Assembly: GCA_964638675.1 (NCBI GenBank)
Contig: CAZXAU010000017.1
Span: 1-48,788 of the forward strand
From: SIG714 sp964638675
Lineage (GTDB): Bacteria > Bacillota > Clostridia > Oscillospirales > CAG-272
Direction of reading: 5' to 3'
Length of the DNA: 48,788 bases
Below the pieces are notes generated by a model, which worked only from the letters and a program-made list of their open reading frames with translations, ran no database searches and had not been told where the DNA came from. The stretch's first letter is position 1; each line of letters opens with the position of its first letter. A program made the position numbers and the translations under genes. Below are positions 10,101-18,784 of the stretch, piece after piece.

Positions 10101-10336
10101 GCGGAAGAAAAGTGCTTGATGTAAGCGGCAGTCAAAAAGCAGTTGACGAAGCTTTTTTCGGGGCTATGCTTGAAAAGACGAAGGATTCGGTCAAGCATTC
10201 GGCGCAGGGGATGAAGAGCGGCAACTGTGCCGTAGCTCCGCTTAAGACATCACATGAGGACGGATGCAAGTACTGCAAGTTCAGACCGATATGCAGGATC
10301 TCGGCAGGGAACGAACCCGATGACACGAACGATTGA
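7190..10336 (+). CDS. addB: AddB, ATP-dependent helicase/nuclease subunit B
   Basis: Subunit of the AddAB helicase-nuclease, which resects double-strand ends and hands over to RecA, the Firmicute counterpart of RecBCD. The product has 1048 residues, a little shorter than B. subtilis AddB (about 1160). The N-terminus has a Walker A loop, GGFPGSGKS (residues 6-14). The C-terminal RecB-type nuclease domain has GVIDRVD and DYK (D884-K886). The four cysteines of the iron-sulfur cluster that staples this domain are present: C722, C1026, C1029 and C1035 (CKYCKFRPIC). The ATG at 7190 is preceded by a modest GGTGA site. addA follows after 62 bp in the same direction, the usual addBA order. Confidence 0.93.
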   Translation: MLELIGGFPGSGKSRLLYSKINETVKGGNSALLIVPEQQLVFAEHRLADILAPNEMMKADALSFRRLANSVFRIYGGLACNYPGKGADILLMQRALVSVLPSLRLYKNVSPSDMRTVKKLIEARKNFSVNGISPAELSDICDGMNNKDRLYDKLYDLSLIMSAYDIILKKSFDDPNDDLTRLCELPQIGGYFSGKYIFIDSFNSFTKQEYNVIALMMRYARGVCIAINYTENDNRASATKTNECVKILKRLALSSGDHELNTIFTDYKKGREDLDTLTKGMFSDRHEKYTAVPENIRLFSASDPIAETDYVFRDILSYIKNGGRFKDCLICSPDIASYSGIISGMGERYGIPVFTSGRYSMNGRSAVRAIRSVIRIAIENFSLDSILEYMKSRFSCLTPDICDIVEDYIMTWGICGRKQWKNEWTCDPAGRGERASGKDMLPFLNEQRQKLYSSLEEITTTISKECSCSEKLVALTSFLMDTKMPEKLEELAMMAEESGDILSASYHRATWQGICDFLDTLYSVFSDVVCDGESFLRYIDTVTESADLGIIPTSSDEVLTGDLLLIRPESPKRVYIIGMSDKHFPSGETGGLFSDDDIERLESYDIKIGDNTEKKLYNDYFSLYCVSCVARESLFIGYSSSTPTGESVSGSSVLREFRSLFPSLESLKISQYTLSELEYLRDNSELISVFRYNDRISEELTDRIFKEGIQLSQSKLETYAMCPFSYFYKYVIKIREEKTPGFASNLIGTVLHAVFEEFMKSADSLGKSITELTDDECNEIIERVTLSVMKESDVDEEDMRSANLFRRIKHTAFLILRDMSGEFRKSSFRPVGYEVPVGNTGEGNPIPSPLFKLEDGTEISIRGVIDRVDTFKGKDGKVYVKITDYKTYDKNVALEDLDNGVNLQMFLYMIAICESPENSFDSHFGREKGDKYLPAAIFYHISKRPENGKGTSRNGFIVNDSEIIDALGRGSGRKVLDVSGSQKAVDEAFFGAMLEKTKDSVKHSAQGMKSGNCAVAPLKTSHEDGCKYCKFRPICRISAGNEPDDTND

Positions 10337-10398
10337 TTTAAAGATTTAATTAATTCGGATCTGATTACCGTCAGCTTTATATACAAGGAGGAAAAACT

Positions 10399-13300
10399 GT
10401 GGATTTTACGCAGGCTCAAAAAATTGCAATAAATGAGGACAGAAAGAATATTCTTGTTTCGGCCGCCGCGGGTTCGGGAAAATCCACCGTGCTTTGCGAG
10501 AGGATCAGAAAGAGAATAAGTGAGGATGACGGAGATATCATGCGGATACTTGTTATGAGCTTTAACAACGAATCGGCAGATGATCTGAAAAAAAAGTTGT
10601 CCGACATTCTGTCAAAAGAATACGAGAAAAGGGCAGAGCCTAAAATGCTCAGGCAATCAACACTCGTTCAGAAGGCGATGATATCGACAATACACGGATT
10701 CAATCTCAGCGTTGTCAGAGAAAATTTTGAGCGGCTGTCTCTCCCTGCCGATATATCGATAGCAGATGAAAACGATATGTCAGAGCTGAAAAATAAAATA
10801 ATGAGCGAAGTTATTTCATATATGTATGAAAATGACGAAAAATTTGCCGAACTGACCGACCTGCTGATAGCCGACAGAGATGATGCACTTGAAAATATTT
10901 TTCTCAAGTTATACGAAAACCTTATGAATGAGCCGGGAGGAATTGAAGTTCTCAAAGGAAATGCCGAAAGACTCCGCCTTGCCGCCGCTGATCCCGACAG
11001 CTCGGAATGGGGAATGGCACTTGATCGAACGGTTGATTCCATGCTTGATTACTATTCATCACTTTTCGATAAAGCAAGCGAGAATTACGATCCGTCGCTC
11101 GGGGAAAAAACATATTACAGGAGATATTCGGGATATTCCGACTTTGCCGACAGATTGAAAAAAGCCGGTGGCATCAGCAAAAAAGCCGAGCTGATGAGAG
11201 AAATTGAGACTTTTTCTTTTAGAGTGTCCTCAAAAGGCGAAAAGGATATAGAATACTATAAAGACGCACTTGCAAAATTCAAAAAAGAAGCCGAAAAACT
11301 GATTTTTGATATGAAAAATGCGAAAGAAGATACCCGACATACAGCCGAATGCCTCGACGAGCTCTATGCTCTGCTGTCCGAATTTGACAGAAGGTTTTCG
11401 CTTGAAAAGAAGAAACGGGGAGAGATCGATTTTACCGATATGGAGCGGTTTTCGCACAGATTGCTTGTCGGTACGGACGGAAAGCCCACAAAGCTTGCAA
11501 TCGAATACCAAAAGCGATTTGATGAAGTTTATGTCGATGAATATCAGGATACAAACACGGTGCAGAATGAAATAATACGTGCTGTTTCAAATGACAATCT
11601 TTTTATTGTCGGCGATATTAAACAGAGTATTTACGGATTTCGTGGGGCATGTCCCGATATTTTCTCACGCTACAGAAAAGAGGGCTTCGGATGTGAAGCC
11701 GAAAAAGAAAAAAAGATCTTCCTCTCTGAGAATTTCCGCTCAGATGAGAAAATTCTCAGATTTTCAAATTCAATTTTTTCAAAAATAATGCGTGCTGTAG
11801 ATTCGATCGGATATGTAGACGAAGACGATCTGAAATTCGCAAAAAGCGCAGGCGCACTCGATCTTGATGTAGATATAAGGCTGTTTTCAAAAAAAGACCT
11901 GCCGTCCGGAAATGAGAGAGATCTTCAGGAGAGCGACGGCGGAGAGGATGAGAGCAGCGGTGAGTACGAATATGTTGTCTCGAGAATAAGGGAACTGATA
12001 GACAGCGGAGTATCTCCTTCTGATATTGCAGTTATATCAAGAAAATTTGACGCAGAGGGATTTTCTGAGCTGAAAAAAGCATTTGAGAAATATTCGATAG
12101 ATATTGACACCGAAAAAAAAGAAAGCTTTTTTGACAGACCGGATGTCCTGCTCGTTCTCTGCCTGCTCAATGCAATAGATAACCCAAGGCGTGATGTATA
12201 TCTTGCAGGACTGTTGCGCTCGGATGTTTTCGGCTTTTCAAGCGATGAGCTTGTCAGAGTGCGTAGCGAATATACGTCAGACTGCCTGTATTCATCGCTG
12301 AAGCATTATGCAAAGCAGTTTCCCGAAAGTGAGATCTCGGCGAAGATCAATAAATTCACTTCATTTTTAAAGGAAATGCGTCTGCTCGGAAGTGCTTACA
12401 CTGTCGATGAATTCGTCAGACGATTGATAGAAAGAGCGAATATTGTAAATTCGGAAGCATTCGGCAAAAGCGAGGAGAGGGCATGTGCCGTGCGTTCGGA
12501 TATCTGCTTTATATGCTCGCTTGCAAAGAAATTTGCATCGAGAAACAATTCGGGGCTTTCGGCATTTGTCAGATATCTTGAAAATATCAGAAAAGGCAGG
12601 CTGAGCGTGCCTGTTCCTGGAGAATCGGGCGGCGGTGTCAGAGTGATGACTATACACGCATCCAAGGGCTTGCAATTCGGATATTGTTTCCTTATAAATA
12701 CAGGAAAGCAGTTCAAATTGAGAGATACGCTTGAAAACATGAAGACAATGCCGCTATATTATGACAGATCGCTCGGCAGTGCACTTTGCCTTAAGGACGA
12801 GGGAAAGGGAATCGAGTGGAAGCACGAGAGTTATATACTCAGGTCGATAATATCAAAGCACGAAAATGAAATCGTGGAAGAGGAAATGCGGCTGCTTTAT
12901 GTGGCACTGACAAGAGCTGTCAATAAGCTGGTAATTACGGGAAGCTACAATGTCGGGAGTGTAGTCCGCAAGCTCGAAAAAGCGAGCGGAAGACCGCAGA
13001 TGGCGTTATACCCATTTGAAGTTTATTCGGCAAGAAGCTTTCTTGATTGGCTGGTATACTGTATGGAGGACATGCCGAAGGACTGTTACAATATCGAGAT
13101 CAATCCGCCGATAGTCACTCTGCCTCATACAGAAGACGATGTGAGCGAAGAAGATAAAGTAAAATTAAAAGAAAACGATTTTTCTCCTCTGTCGCTTCTT
13201 GATAACGATTATGCATATAAATATGCGGCAAAGATCCCCGCAAAGCTTTCTGTTTCAAGGCTGACACCCGACATCCTTGACGGGGCGGATGACTGTTCAT

Positions 13301-13938
13301 CAACGCTCAATATCCCTAAGGAAAAGCAAAAGCTTGTCATGCCGTCATTCATGCCCGGCGGAAAAAGTATAAAAGGGAATGAGATCGGAACGGCAACACA
13401 TGAATTCATGCAGTTCTGCGATCTATCAAGAGTCGGACAAAACGGAATAGAAAGTGAGATAGAATATCTGGTTTCAAAAAGATTCCTGACAAAAGAAAAA
13501 GCAGGTCTGATATCTGTTTCAGCTCTCGAAAAATTCTTTTCATCGCAGCTGTACAATGAAATGATGTCGGCAAGCGAGATATACAGGGAAATGAGATTCA
13601 ATATAAAGCTCCCGGCTGTGAAATTTACGAAAGACCCCGAAAGAGCAGAAAATATAAGGAATGATGAAGTCCTTGTGCAGGGAGTTATCGACTGTGTGTT
13701 CAGGGATAAAAGCGGCAGATATATTCTGATAGACTATAAGACAGACAGCATACATAATTCAATGGATCCTGTTGAAAGCGAAGTTCGGGAGAATTTTGAA
13801 AACGAGCTGAGGGAGAGATATTCGGCTCAGCTTGGATATTATGCAATCGCAGTAGAGCGGCTGTTCGGTGAAAAACCGTCAAAGATCATGCTGTTTTCAT
13901 TTGCACTCGGAAGAACGGTAACACTATCTGACTTATAA
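10399..13938 (+). CDS. addA: AddA, UvrD-type helicase/nuclease subunit A
   Basis: Motor and second nuclease subunit of AddAB. The start is GTG 10399 with AAGGAGG about 8 nt before it. The product has 1179 residues, the usual size. Superfamily 1 helicase signatures are in order: Walker A AAAGSGKST (residues 22-30), Walker B region VDEYQDTN (D380-D384), GDIKQSIYGFRGA, LSENFRS, VMTIHASKGLQF and LLYVALTRA. The C-terminal RecB-type nuclease has LIDYKTD (D1112-K1114) followed by QLGYYA. Both nuclease domains of the pair look intact. No clear terminator follows, and the next gene has its own promoter. Confidence 0.95.
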   Translation: MDFTQAQKIAINEDRKNILVSAAAGSGKSTVLCERIRKRISEDDGDIMRILVMSFNNESADDLKKKLSDILSKEYEKRAEPKMLRQSTLVQKAMISTIHGFNLSVVRENFERLSLPADISIADENDMSELKNKIMSEVISYMYENDEKFAELTDLLIADRDDALENIFLKLYENLMNEPGGIEVLKGNAERLRLAAADPDSSEWGMALDRTVDSMLDYYSSLFDKASENYDPSLGEKTYYRRYSGYSDFADRLKKAGGISKKAELMREIETFSFRVSSKGEKDIEYYKDALAKFKKEAEKLIFDMKNAKEDTRHTAECLDELYALLSEFDRRFSLEKKKRGEIDFTDMERFSHRLLVGTDGKPTKLAIEYQKRFDEVYVDEYQDTNTVQNEIIRAVSNDNLFIVGDIKQSIYGFRGACPDIFSRYRKEGFGCEAEKEKKIFLSENFRSDEKILRFSNSIFSKIMRAVDSIGYVDEDDLKFAKSAGALDLDVDIRLFSKKDLPSGNERDLQESDGGEDESSGEYEYVVSRIRELIDSGVSPSDIAVISRKFDAEGFSELKKAFEKYSIDIDTEKKESFFDRPDVLLVLCLLNAIDNPRRDVYLAGLLRSDVFGFSSDELVRVRSEYTSDCLYSSLKHYAKQFPESEISAKINKFTSFLKEMRLLGSAYTVDEFVRRLIERANIVNSEAFGKSEERACAVRSDICFICSLAKKFASRNNSGLSAFVRYLENIRKGRLSVPVPGESGGGVRVMTIHASKGLQFGYCFLINTGKQFKLRDTLENMKTMPLYYDRSLGSALCLKDEGKGIEWKHESYILRSIISKHENEIVEEEMRLLYVALTRAVNKLVITGSYNVGSVVRKLEKASGRPQMALYPFEVYSARSFLDWLVYCMEDMPKDCYNIEINPPIVTLPHTEDDVSEEDKVKLKENDFSPLSLLDNDYAYKYAAKIPAKLSVSRLTPDILDGADDCSSTLNIPKEKQKLVMPSFMPGGKSIKGNEIGTATHEFMQFCDLSRVGQNGIESEIEYLVSKRFLTKEKAGLISVSALEKFFSSQLYNEMMSASEIYREMRFNIKLPAVKFTKDPERAENIRNDEVLVQGVIDCVFRDKSGRYILIDYKTDSIHNSMDPVESEVRENFENELRERYSAQLGYYAIAVERLFGEKPSKIMLFSFALGRTVTLSDL

Positions 13939-13987
13939 AACGCCGAAAGAATATCAATATAAATGATATCGAATTCAGAATAAACTG

Positions 13988-14015
13988 TTGACATTTCAAA
14001 AAATATGTGTATACT
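13988..14015 (+). promoter_or_regulatory. Promoter before repeat A and the PGI-like gene
   Basis: TTGACA (13988-13993), 16 nt, TATACT (14010-14015). Transcription from here would place the whole of repeat A in the 5' untranslated region. Confidence 0.65.
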
Positions 14016-14071
14016 TATACCGTGATGCAGATAAGCGAAAATCTGATATATCACGTCTTACATCCAGCCTT

Positions 14072-14256
14072 GTGGGGGAGGGGCCCCACGACGGCTACAG
14101 TTCGAGCAATTACAGTATATGCTTGGATTATACGAAGCACTTAACTATAGCCCCTTTTCAAAAGTCTTTGAAGGGGTAAATGTGAAGCTTTCTGAAGAAA
14201 GCTTCACAGGGGACTTTCTACAGAAAGTTCACACCGATTACAAAACGCAAACTAAT
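14072..14256 (+). repeat. Hairpin-rich intergenic element, copy A (upstream of the PGI-like gene)
   Basis: Three hairpins in order. First GTGGGG/CCCCAC (14072-14089). Second a perfect 13-bp stem, TGTGAAGCTTTCT/AGAAAGCTTCACA, with a 2-nt centre (14181-14208). Third GGACTTTCT/AGAAAGTTC (14211-14230). Between the first and second is AAAGTCTTTGAAGGGG, and the end is ACGCAAACTAAT. Copy B (30919-31099) shares the same order, and copy C (47005-47118) is a shortened form. The element ends 21 nt before the start codon, just in front of AAAGGAG. It fills most of the 339-bp gap 13939-14277. Confidence 0.8.
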
Positions 14257-14277
14257 CACCAATATAAAGGAGAACAA

Positions 14278-15882
14278 ATGGAAAACAATTTTTTTAATGA
14301 GTTGATAAGCGGGCTTATCGAGAGGCACGCTGACAAGGGAAGCTCGGTAGAGCAGGTAACTACAGGAGTGAAGACTGCTCTTTCAATTGAGGGGCTTGTC
14401 AACAATCTTGCAGAGATATTCCGTACATCGAAGAGCGATATAGAAAGCGATCTTGAGGCGCTTGGGCTTTCATCGGCGCTTGAACAGTACCGCCTTGCCA
14501 ATCTTTCGGATACCGGTGCGGCAGACGATTCTATAGTGCTTGCAGATGAGTCGAAAAACGAATTTTCGGAGCTTTTCGGAGTATACAGCAATCCGAGAGT
14601 TAATGAGCCTTCTCCGATATCATCGGGGCTGAAAAAGGCACTTGAAGGTATTTTTGCTTCTGCTCCCTCAATGATAAGAAATGACCCGTTCATCGATGCA
14701 TACAGAAACGGAACAGCTGAATATTATGAGTCATTCAAGACTGAAGTAGCACCGATGATCGACAGCGAGATCGAAAAGCTGTTCGGCAAGGGACAGTACC
14801 CCAAATACATGATAACAACAGGTATAGGGGCGAATGAGCAGTTCACACACTTTGTTTCGGAATACAATAACCGTCAGGCAAACAAAAGGCTCACATGGTA
14901 TATTATCAATTCTCCGAAGAACCTGACAATGCTTCCCGAGGATGCAACCGTAGAAAATACACTTTTCCTTGAATTTTCACGTTCGTCGATGACAGAGGAG
15001 ACAGTAAAGCTTCATGAGTATACATCACGTGAGTGCAAGAGAATAGTATTCTCGAATAAAGGTCCGCTCAAGGATATAGGACTCAGAGACGGAAATCTTG
15101 TTCTGAGATTGCCCGATAATATCTCGGGAAGATACGGAAGAAACAAAACACCTATTCTGCTCGCACCGATGTATATTGCCGGACTTGACACTGATAAATA
15201 TTGGAACGATATAATGAGGGCCATAAATGCATGGGATCTTGCAGACGAAAATTCACTGCCTTTCGTTATTGCCAAGTTTATTCTCACAGAGCAGAGAAAG
15301 AGTGGAAGAAACTTTATATATTTCGGATGCAATGACGAAGATCTCGGACTTATGGCGGACGAATTCATACAGTTCTGGAATGAGGGCGTAAACAAGAACG
15401 GAAACGATATCATGATGTCGAGATTCTTCGGACTTCCGAGAGATTCGCATATGAATATCGAGGGCATTCTCGGAAATAAAGATACAAAAATGGGAGTGTT
15501 CCTGCTCCGTACCAATATGAGAAACAGAATCGCTCATCCGCTTGTAAAGAATGTTATCGACCCGATGAACGAAAAGCACGCAGGACTTATTCTCGGTGAT
15601 GAGGAAGTCATTCTCGGTATGGCAAATTACCGCCGCTTCTCAGAGGTCATGCCGGCACTTCTCATAGAAATACCCGGTGAGCCTACTCTCGAGCATTCGG
15701 CGATCATAGGTCAGCTCTTTGCAGATGTGACATATGTATATTCAAGAATGGTCGGAATCGATCCCGGATCGAACCCCGAGGTCAAATTCGTCCGTGAGCG
15801 TTCGGCAGGACTCCTTGCAGATATCGCACAGGATATCCGCTCGGGTGAGAGTATTGAAGACGCCATAAAAAAATATTGCTGA
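14278..15882 (+). CDS. Divergent glucose-6-phosphate-isomerase-like (SIS-fold) protein
   Basis: The ATG at 14278 has AAAGGAG 7 nt before it; the longer frame from 14119 is only read-through of repeat A. The product has 534 residues. The layout follows phosphoglucose isomerase (PGI): GIGANEQF near residue 182 where PGI has GIGGS; FSRSSMTEET at 233-242 for the phosphate-binding ISKSGTTxET; SGRYG..LLAPMYIAGLD for GGRFS..LLPIAVAGID; and YSRMVGIDPGSNPEV near the end for GRMLGINPFDQPGV. The lysine that ends the PGI motif (QPGVExGK) is replaced by arginine (PEVKFVRE), and other motifs are only loosely kept. It may be a PGI of a divergent clade, an isomerase for another sugar phosphate, or a non-catalytic relative. 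A strong terminator follows. Confidence 0.6.
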   Translation: MENNFFNELISGLIERHADKGSSVEQVTTGVKTALSIEGLVNNLAEIFRTSKSDIESDLEALGLSSALEQYRLANLSDTGAADDSIVLADESKNEFSELFGVYSNPRVNEPSPISSGLKKALEGIFASAPSMIRNDPFIDAYRNGTAEYYESFKTEVAPMIDSEIEKLFGKGQYPKYMITTGIGANEQFTHFVSEYNNRQANKRLTWYIINSPKNLTMLPEDATVENTLFLEFSRSSMTEETVKLHEYTSRECKRIVFSNKGPLKDIGLRDGNLVLRLPDNISGRYGRNKTPILLAPMYIAGLDTDKYWNDIMRAINAWDLADENSLPFVIAKFILTEQRKSGRNFIYFGCNDEDLGLMADEFIQFWNEGVNKNGNDIMMSRFFGLPRDSHMNIEGILGNKDTKMGVFLLRTNMRNRIAHPLVKNVIDPMNEKHAGLILGDEEVILGMANYRRFSEVMPALLIEIPGEPTLEHSAIIGQLFADVTYVYSRMVGIDPGSNPEVKFVRERSAGLLADIAQDIRSGESIEDAIKKYC

Positions 15883-15905
15883 TATTATCGTAATAAACGA
15901 ATAAA

Positions 15906-15948
15906 TACCGTCTGACTTGAATATTGTCATGTCAGACGGTACTTTTAT
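15906..15948 (+). terminator. Rho-independent terminator after the PGI-like gene
   Basis: TACCGTCTGAC (15906-15916) pairs perfectly with GTCAGACGGTA (15931-15941), then CTTTTATT. Confidence 0.85.
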
Positions 15949-16023
15949 TAACCGAATATTAACTGCAAATGAAAGATAATCCCTGAAATTGTTTCAAAAA
16001 TTGAAGTTTATAATAAAAAAAGC

Positions 16024-16051
16024 TTGACATTTTCGAGAAAAGTGGTATAAT
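16024..16051 (+). promoter_or_regulatory. Promoter of the fakAB operon
   Basis: TTGACA (16024-16029), 16 nt, TATAAT (16046-16051), about 87 bp before the first ATG of fakA. Confidence 0.8.
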
Positions 16052-16137
16052 GTCGGTGGATGTCAAACCATGTGACTATATCGGAGGTTTGGTATATCAT
16101 CCGAAACAGAATAATAAAGATAGAATAATAAAGAGAG

Positions 16138-17844
16138 ATGAAAATGGAAACATCGGTTTTAAGCGGTAAATTGTTTGCCGATATGATAAAGGGCGGAGCG
16201 GCTGTGCTGTCGTTGAAAAAACAGGTGGTGAACGGTCTGAATGTTTTTCCGATTCCTGACGGAGACACTGGCGACAATATGTTTATGACTATAGATTCAG
16301 GATATTCGGCACTCGGAAACAACTGTTCGGACGAGGATACACTCGGAGAAATTTCACAGCGTGTCGCACACGGAATGCTCCTCGGAGCGAGAGGCAATTC
16401 GGGTGTGATACTGTCAAGGATCTTTTCAGGGATAGCAAAAGGACTTTCGGGAATAACTGTTGCCGATGTGAAAACCTTTTCGCAGGCCCTGCTTTGCGGA
16501 GTTGATTCGGCATACGGTGCGGTTTCGGTTCCGGTCGAAGGAACAATTCTTACAGTTTATAAGGATGCAGTCCTCTATGCAAACTCGAGAATTGACAGCA
16601 ATTCAACTTTTGAATCATATCTGTATGATCTCGGCGAGGAAATGAAAAATTCACTTCAGCGAACCCCAGAGCTTTTAGATGTCCTGAAAGCGGCAGGAGT
16701 TGTTGACAGCGGCGGTGCAGGTCTTGTATATATCACTCAGGGCATGACAGATGCAGTCTGCGGAAAGGACTTCGGACAGACTGCCGAAAGCGAAGGAGTG
16801 AAGACCTCAAAAAGCATTGATCTTTCGCTCTTCGGACCTGACAGCGAGCTTGAATTCGGGTATTGCACCGAATTTCTTCTTCGCTTGCAGAATTCAAAGG
16901 TTGATGTTGATAACTTCGATATAGATATGCTGAGAGAATACCTGAATTCGGCAGGCGATTCGGTAGTGGCTTTTAAGGACGGAAGTATCGTAAAGGTTCA
17001 TGTGCATACAAAAACGCCGGGTGATATACTTAATCACTGCCAGAATTACGGCGAATTCCTGACACTGAAAATAGAGAACATGACTTTACAGCATGAGGAA
17101 ACCAATGCCGGAGATGAAATGTCATCCGATGCCGAAATCATTGAGGATGGCGGAATCAGGCTGCGTACAAGTGTGCGTAAAAAATACGGAATCGTCAGTG
17201 TCGGAACGGGTGACGGGGTAAAGGATATGTTTGTGTCGCTCGGATGCGATGCAGTGGTTGACGGCGGTCAGTCGATGAACCCCTCAACAGCCGACTTTAT
17301 CTCGGCTTTTGACAAAGTAAATGCAGATACGATATTTGTTTTCCCGAACAATTCAAATATAATCCTCACGGCAAATCAGGCGGCACAGCTTTACGAAAAA
17401 TCGGATATAAAAGTTTTCAGCACACACAGTGTCGGAGAGGGATATGCCGCAATTTCAATGCTTGAGCTTGAGTCAGACAACAGTGTCGATGAGATAATCG
17501 AAAATGCGAACGATACAATAGCATCTGTCGTTTCGGGAAGCGTATCTGTTGCGATCAGGGACACCGAAAAGAACGGATTTGAAATAAAGAAAGGGAGCTA
17601 TATAGGTTTTTCAGACGGTGTGATATATTCAAACGGCGAAACTGCCGAAGATGCACTTTTATCTTTGGCATGCTCTCTCGGTGCCGAAAAATTTGACGTC
17701 CTGCTTCTGATCTGCGGAAAGGATTCGGATGAAACAAGAGCAAAGGAGCTTTACGAAAGACTGTCAAAGGATTTCCCCGGGACAGAGATAATAATGAGTG
17801 ACGGCGGTCAGCCTGTTTTTGATTATATGCTGTTGCTCGAATGA
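16138..17844 (+). CDS. fakA: FakA, fatty-acid kinase ATP-binding subunit (DAK2 domain)
   Basis: FakA phosphorylates fatty acids held by a FakB/DegV-family carrier, giving acyl-phosphate for phospholipid synthesis. The product has 568 residues, normal for the family. The N-terminal DhaL/DAK2 domain (about 1-200) shows NVFPIPDGDTGDNM, whose aspartates bind Mg-ATP, and GARGNSGVILS. A middle region and a C-terminal domain follow; DGGQSMNPS and TVFVFPNNSNI-like sequences (here DTIFVFPNNSNI) are family hallmarks. Two in-frame ATGs, 16138 and 16144, share a weak AAGAGAG site and either could be used. The DegV-family carrier gene follows after about 43 bp, so the two form one operon. Confidence 0.9.
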   Translation: MKMETSVLSGKLFADMIKGGAAVLSLKKQVVNGLNVFPIPDGDTGDNMFMTIDSGYSALGNNCSDEDTLGEISQRVAHGMLLGARGNSGVILSRIFSGIAKGLSGITVADVKTFSQALLCGVDSAYGAVSVPVEGTILTVYKDAVLYANSRIDSNSTFESYLYDLGEEMKNSLQRTPELLDVLKAAGVVDSGGAGLVYITQGMTDAVCGKDFGQTAESEGVKTSKSIDLSLFGPDSELEFGYCTEFLLRLQNSKVDVDNFDIDMLREYLNSAGDSVVAFKDGSIVKVHVHTKTPGDILNHCQNYGEFLTLKIENMTLQHEETNAGDEMSSDAEIIEDGGIRLRTSVRKKYGIVSVGTGDGVKDMFVSLGCDAVVDGGQSMNPSTADFISAFDKVNADTIFVFPNNSNIILTANQAAQLYEKSDIKVFSTHSVGEGYAAISMLELESDNSVDEIIENANDTIASVVSGSVSVAIRDTEKNGFEIKKGSYIGFSDGVIYSNGETAEDALLSLACSLGAEKFDVLLLICGKDSDETRAKELYERLSKDFPGTEIIMSDGGQPVFDYMLLLE

Positions 17845-17887
17845 ATTCCGGCAGGCCGAAAAAAATAATAATTGATTGGAGAAAAAA

Positions 17888-18757
17888 ATGTTACAGCTTT
17901 TCAGTGATTCAGACTGTGATGTAACGCCCGAAATGGCGAAAAAATACGGTTACAAATTGATCAGTATGCCGTACAGTATAGACGGCAAAACGATATATCC
18001 TTATGAGGATTTTGAAGAATTTGATTCGCATACATTTTACGATATGCTGAGAAACGGCACTCTGCCGACAACAAGTGCCGTGGGGAGCGAGAAATATATT
18101 GAATATTTTGAACCCGAATTTAAAAAGGGAAACGATATACTTTATGTTCATTTTTCAAGGGCTCTCTCGGCGACGTTTGAAGTGATGGATAAAGTGGTTT
18201 CACAGCTTCTTGAGAAGTATCCGGAGCGTAAATTTTATAAGATCGACACCAAGGGAATCTCGGTTATAAGCCTTAATATAGCATACGAGATCGGCGATAT
18301 GTACCTTGCCGGCAAGAGTGCCGAGGAAATTGTCGAGTGGGCAAACACCGAGATCTATCATTTCGCACAGTATTTCTTCGCAGAGGATCTCAAGTTCTTC
18401 AAGCGTTCGGGAAGAGTCACCGGACTTGCCGCAACAATGGGTACTCTCATAGGAATACGTCCGATAATATACATGGACAATGAAGGCAGAATGGTCAACA
18501 TCAGCAAGGAAAAGGGTAAAAATAAGGCGATAGAAAGACTTATTTGTATGGCCGAAAAGCTGGGCGACAACATCAAGGAGCACAGAGTGATCATAGCGAG
18601 TGCCGATGCATCCGAGTATGCTGCTGAGATCGAAAGAAGACTTCGTGAGAGCTTCGGCGATGATCTGAATATAATAACAGTTCCGCTTAATCCCACATCG
18701 GGATGCCACTGCGGACCTTCGAGTGTAGGAATAAGCTTTCACTCGATAAGTCGATAA
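17888..18757 (+). CDS. DegV-family fatty-acid-binding protein (FakB-like)
   Basis: Fatty-acid carrier that presents the acyl chain to FakA. ATG 17888 is chosen because TTGGAG lies 7 nt before it; the TTG of that same site (17876) is a spurious longer start. The product has 289 residues. Features of the family: FSDSDCDVTPEMAKKY at the N-terminus, TSAVGSEKYIEYFEP, HFSRALSATFE where the fatty-acid carboxylate is bound by a Ser/Thr-rich loop, and FKRSGRVTG.AATMGTLIGIRPI near residue 180. It sits directly after fakA. Clostridia often have several DegV paralogues with different chain preferences; this one is probably the cognate partner. Confidence 0.9.
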   Translation: MLQLFSDSDCDVTPEMAKKYGYKLISMPYSIDGKTIYPYEDFEEFDSHTFYDMLRNGTLPTTSAVGSEKYIEYFEPEFKKGNDILYVHFSRALSATFEVMDKVVSQLLEKYPERKFYKIDTKGISVISLNIAYEIGDMYLAGKSAEEIVEWANTEIYHFAQYFFAEDLKFFKRSGRVTGLAATMGTLIGIRPIIYMDNEGRMVNISKEKGKNKAIERLICMAEKLGDNIKEHRVIIASADASEYAAEIERRLRESFGDDLNIITVPLNPTSGCHCGPSSVGISFHSISR

Positions 18758-18784
18758 TTTTATATACATAAGAGGAATGACGGA

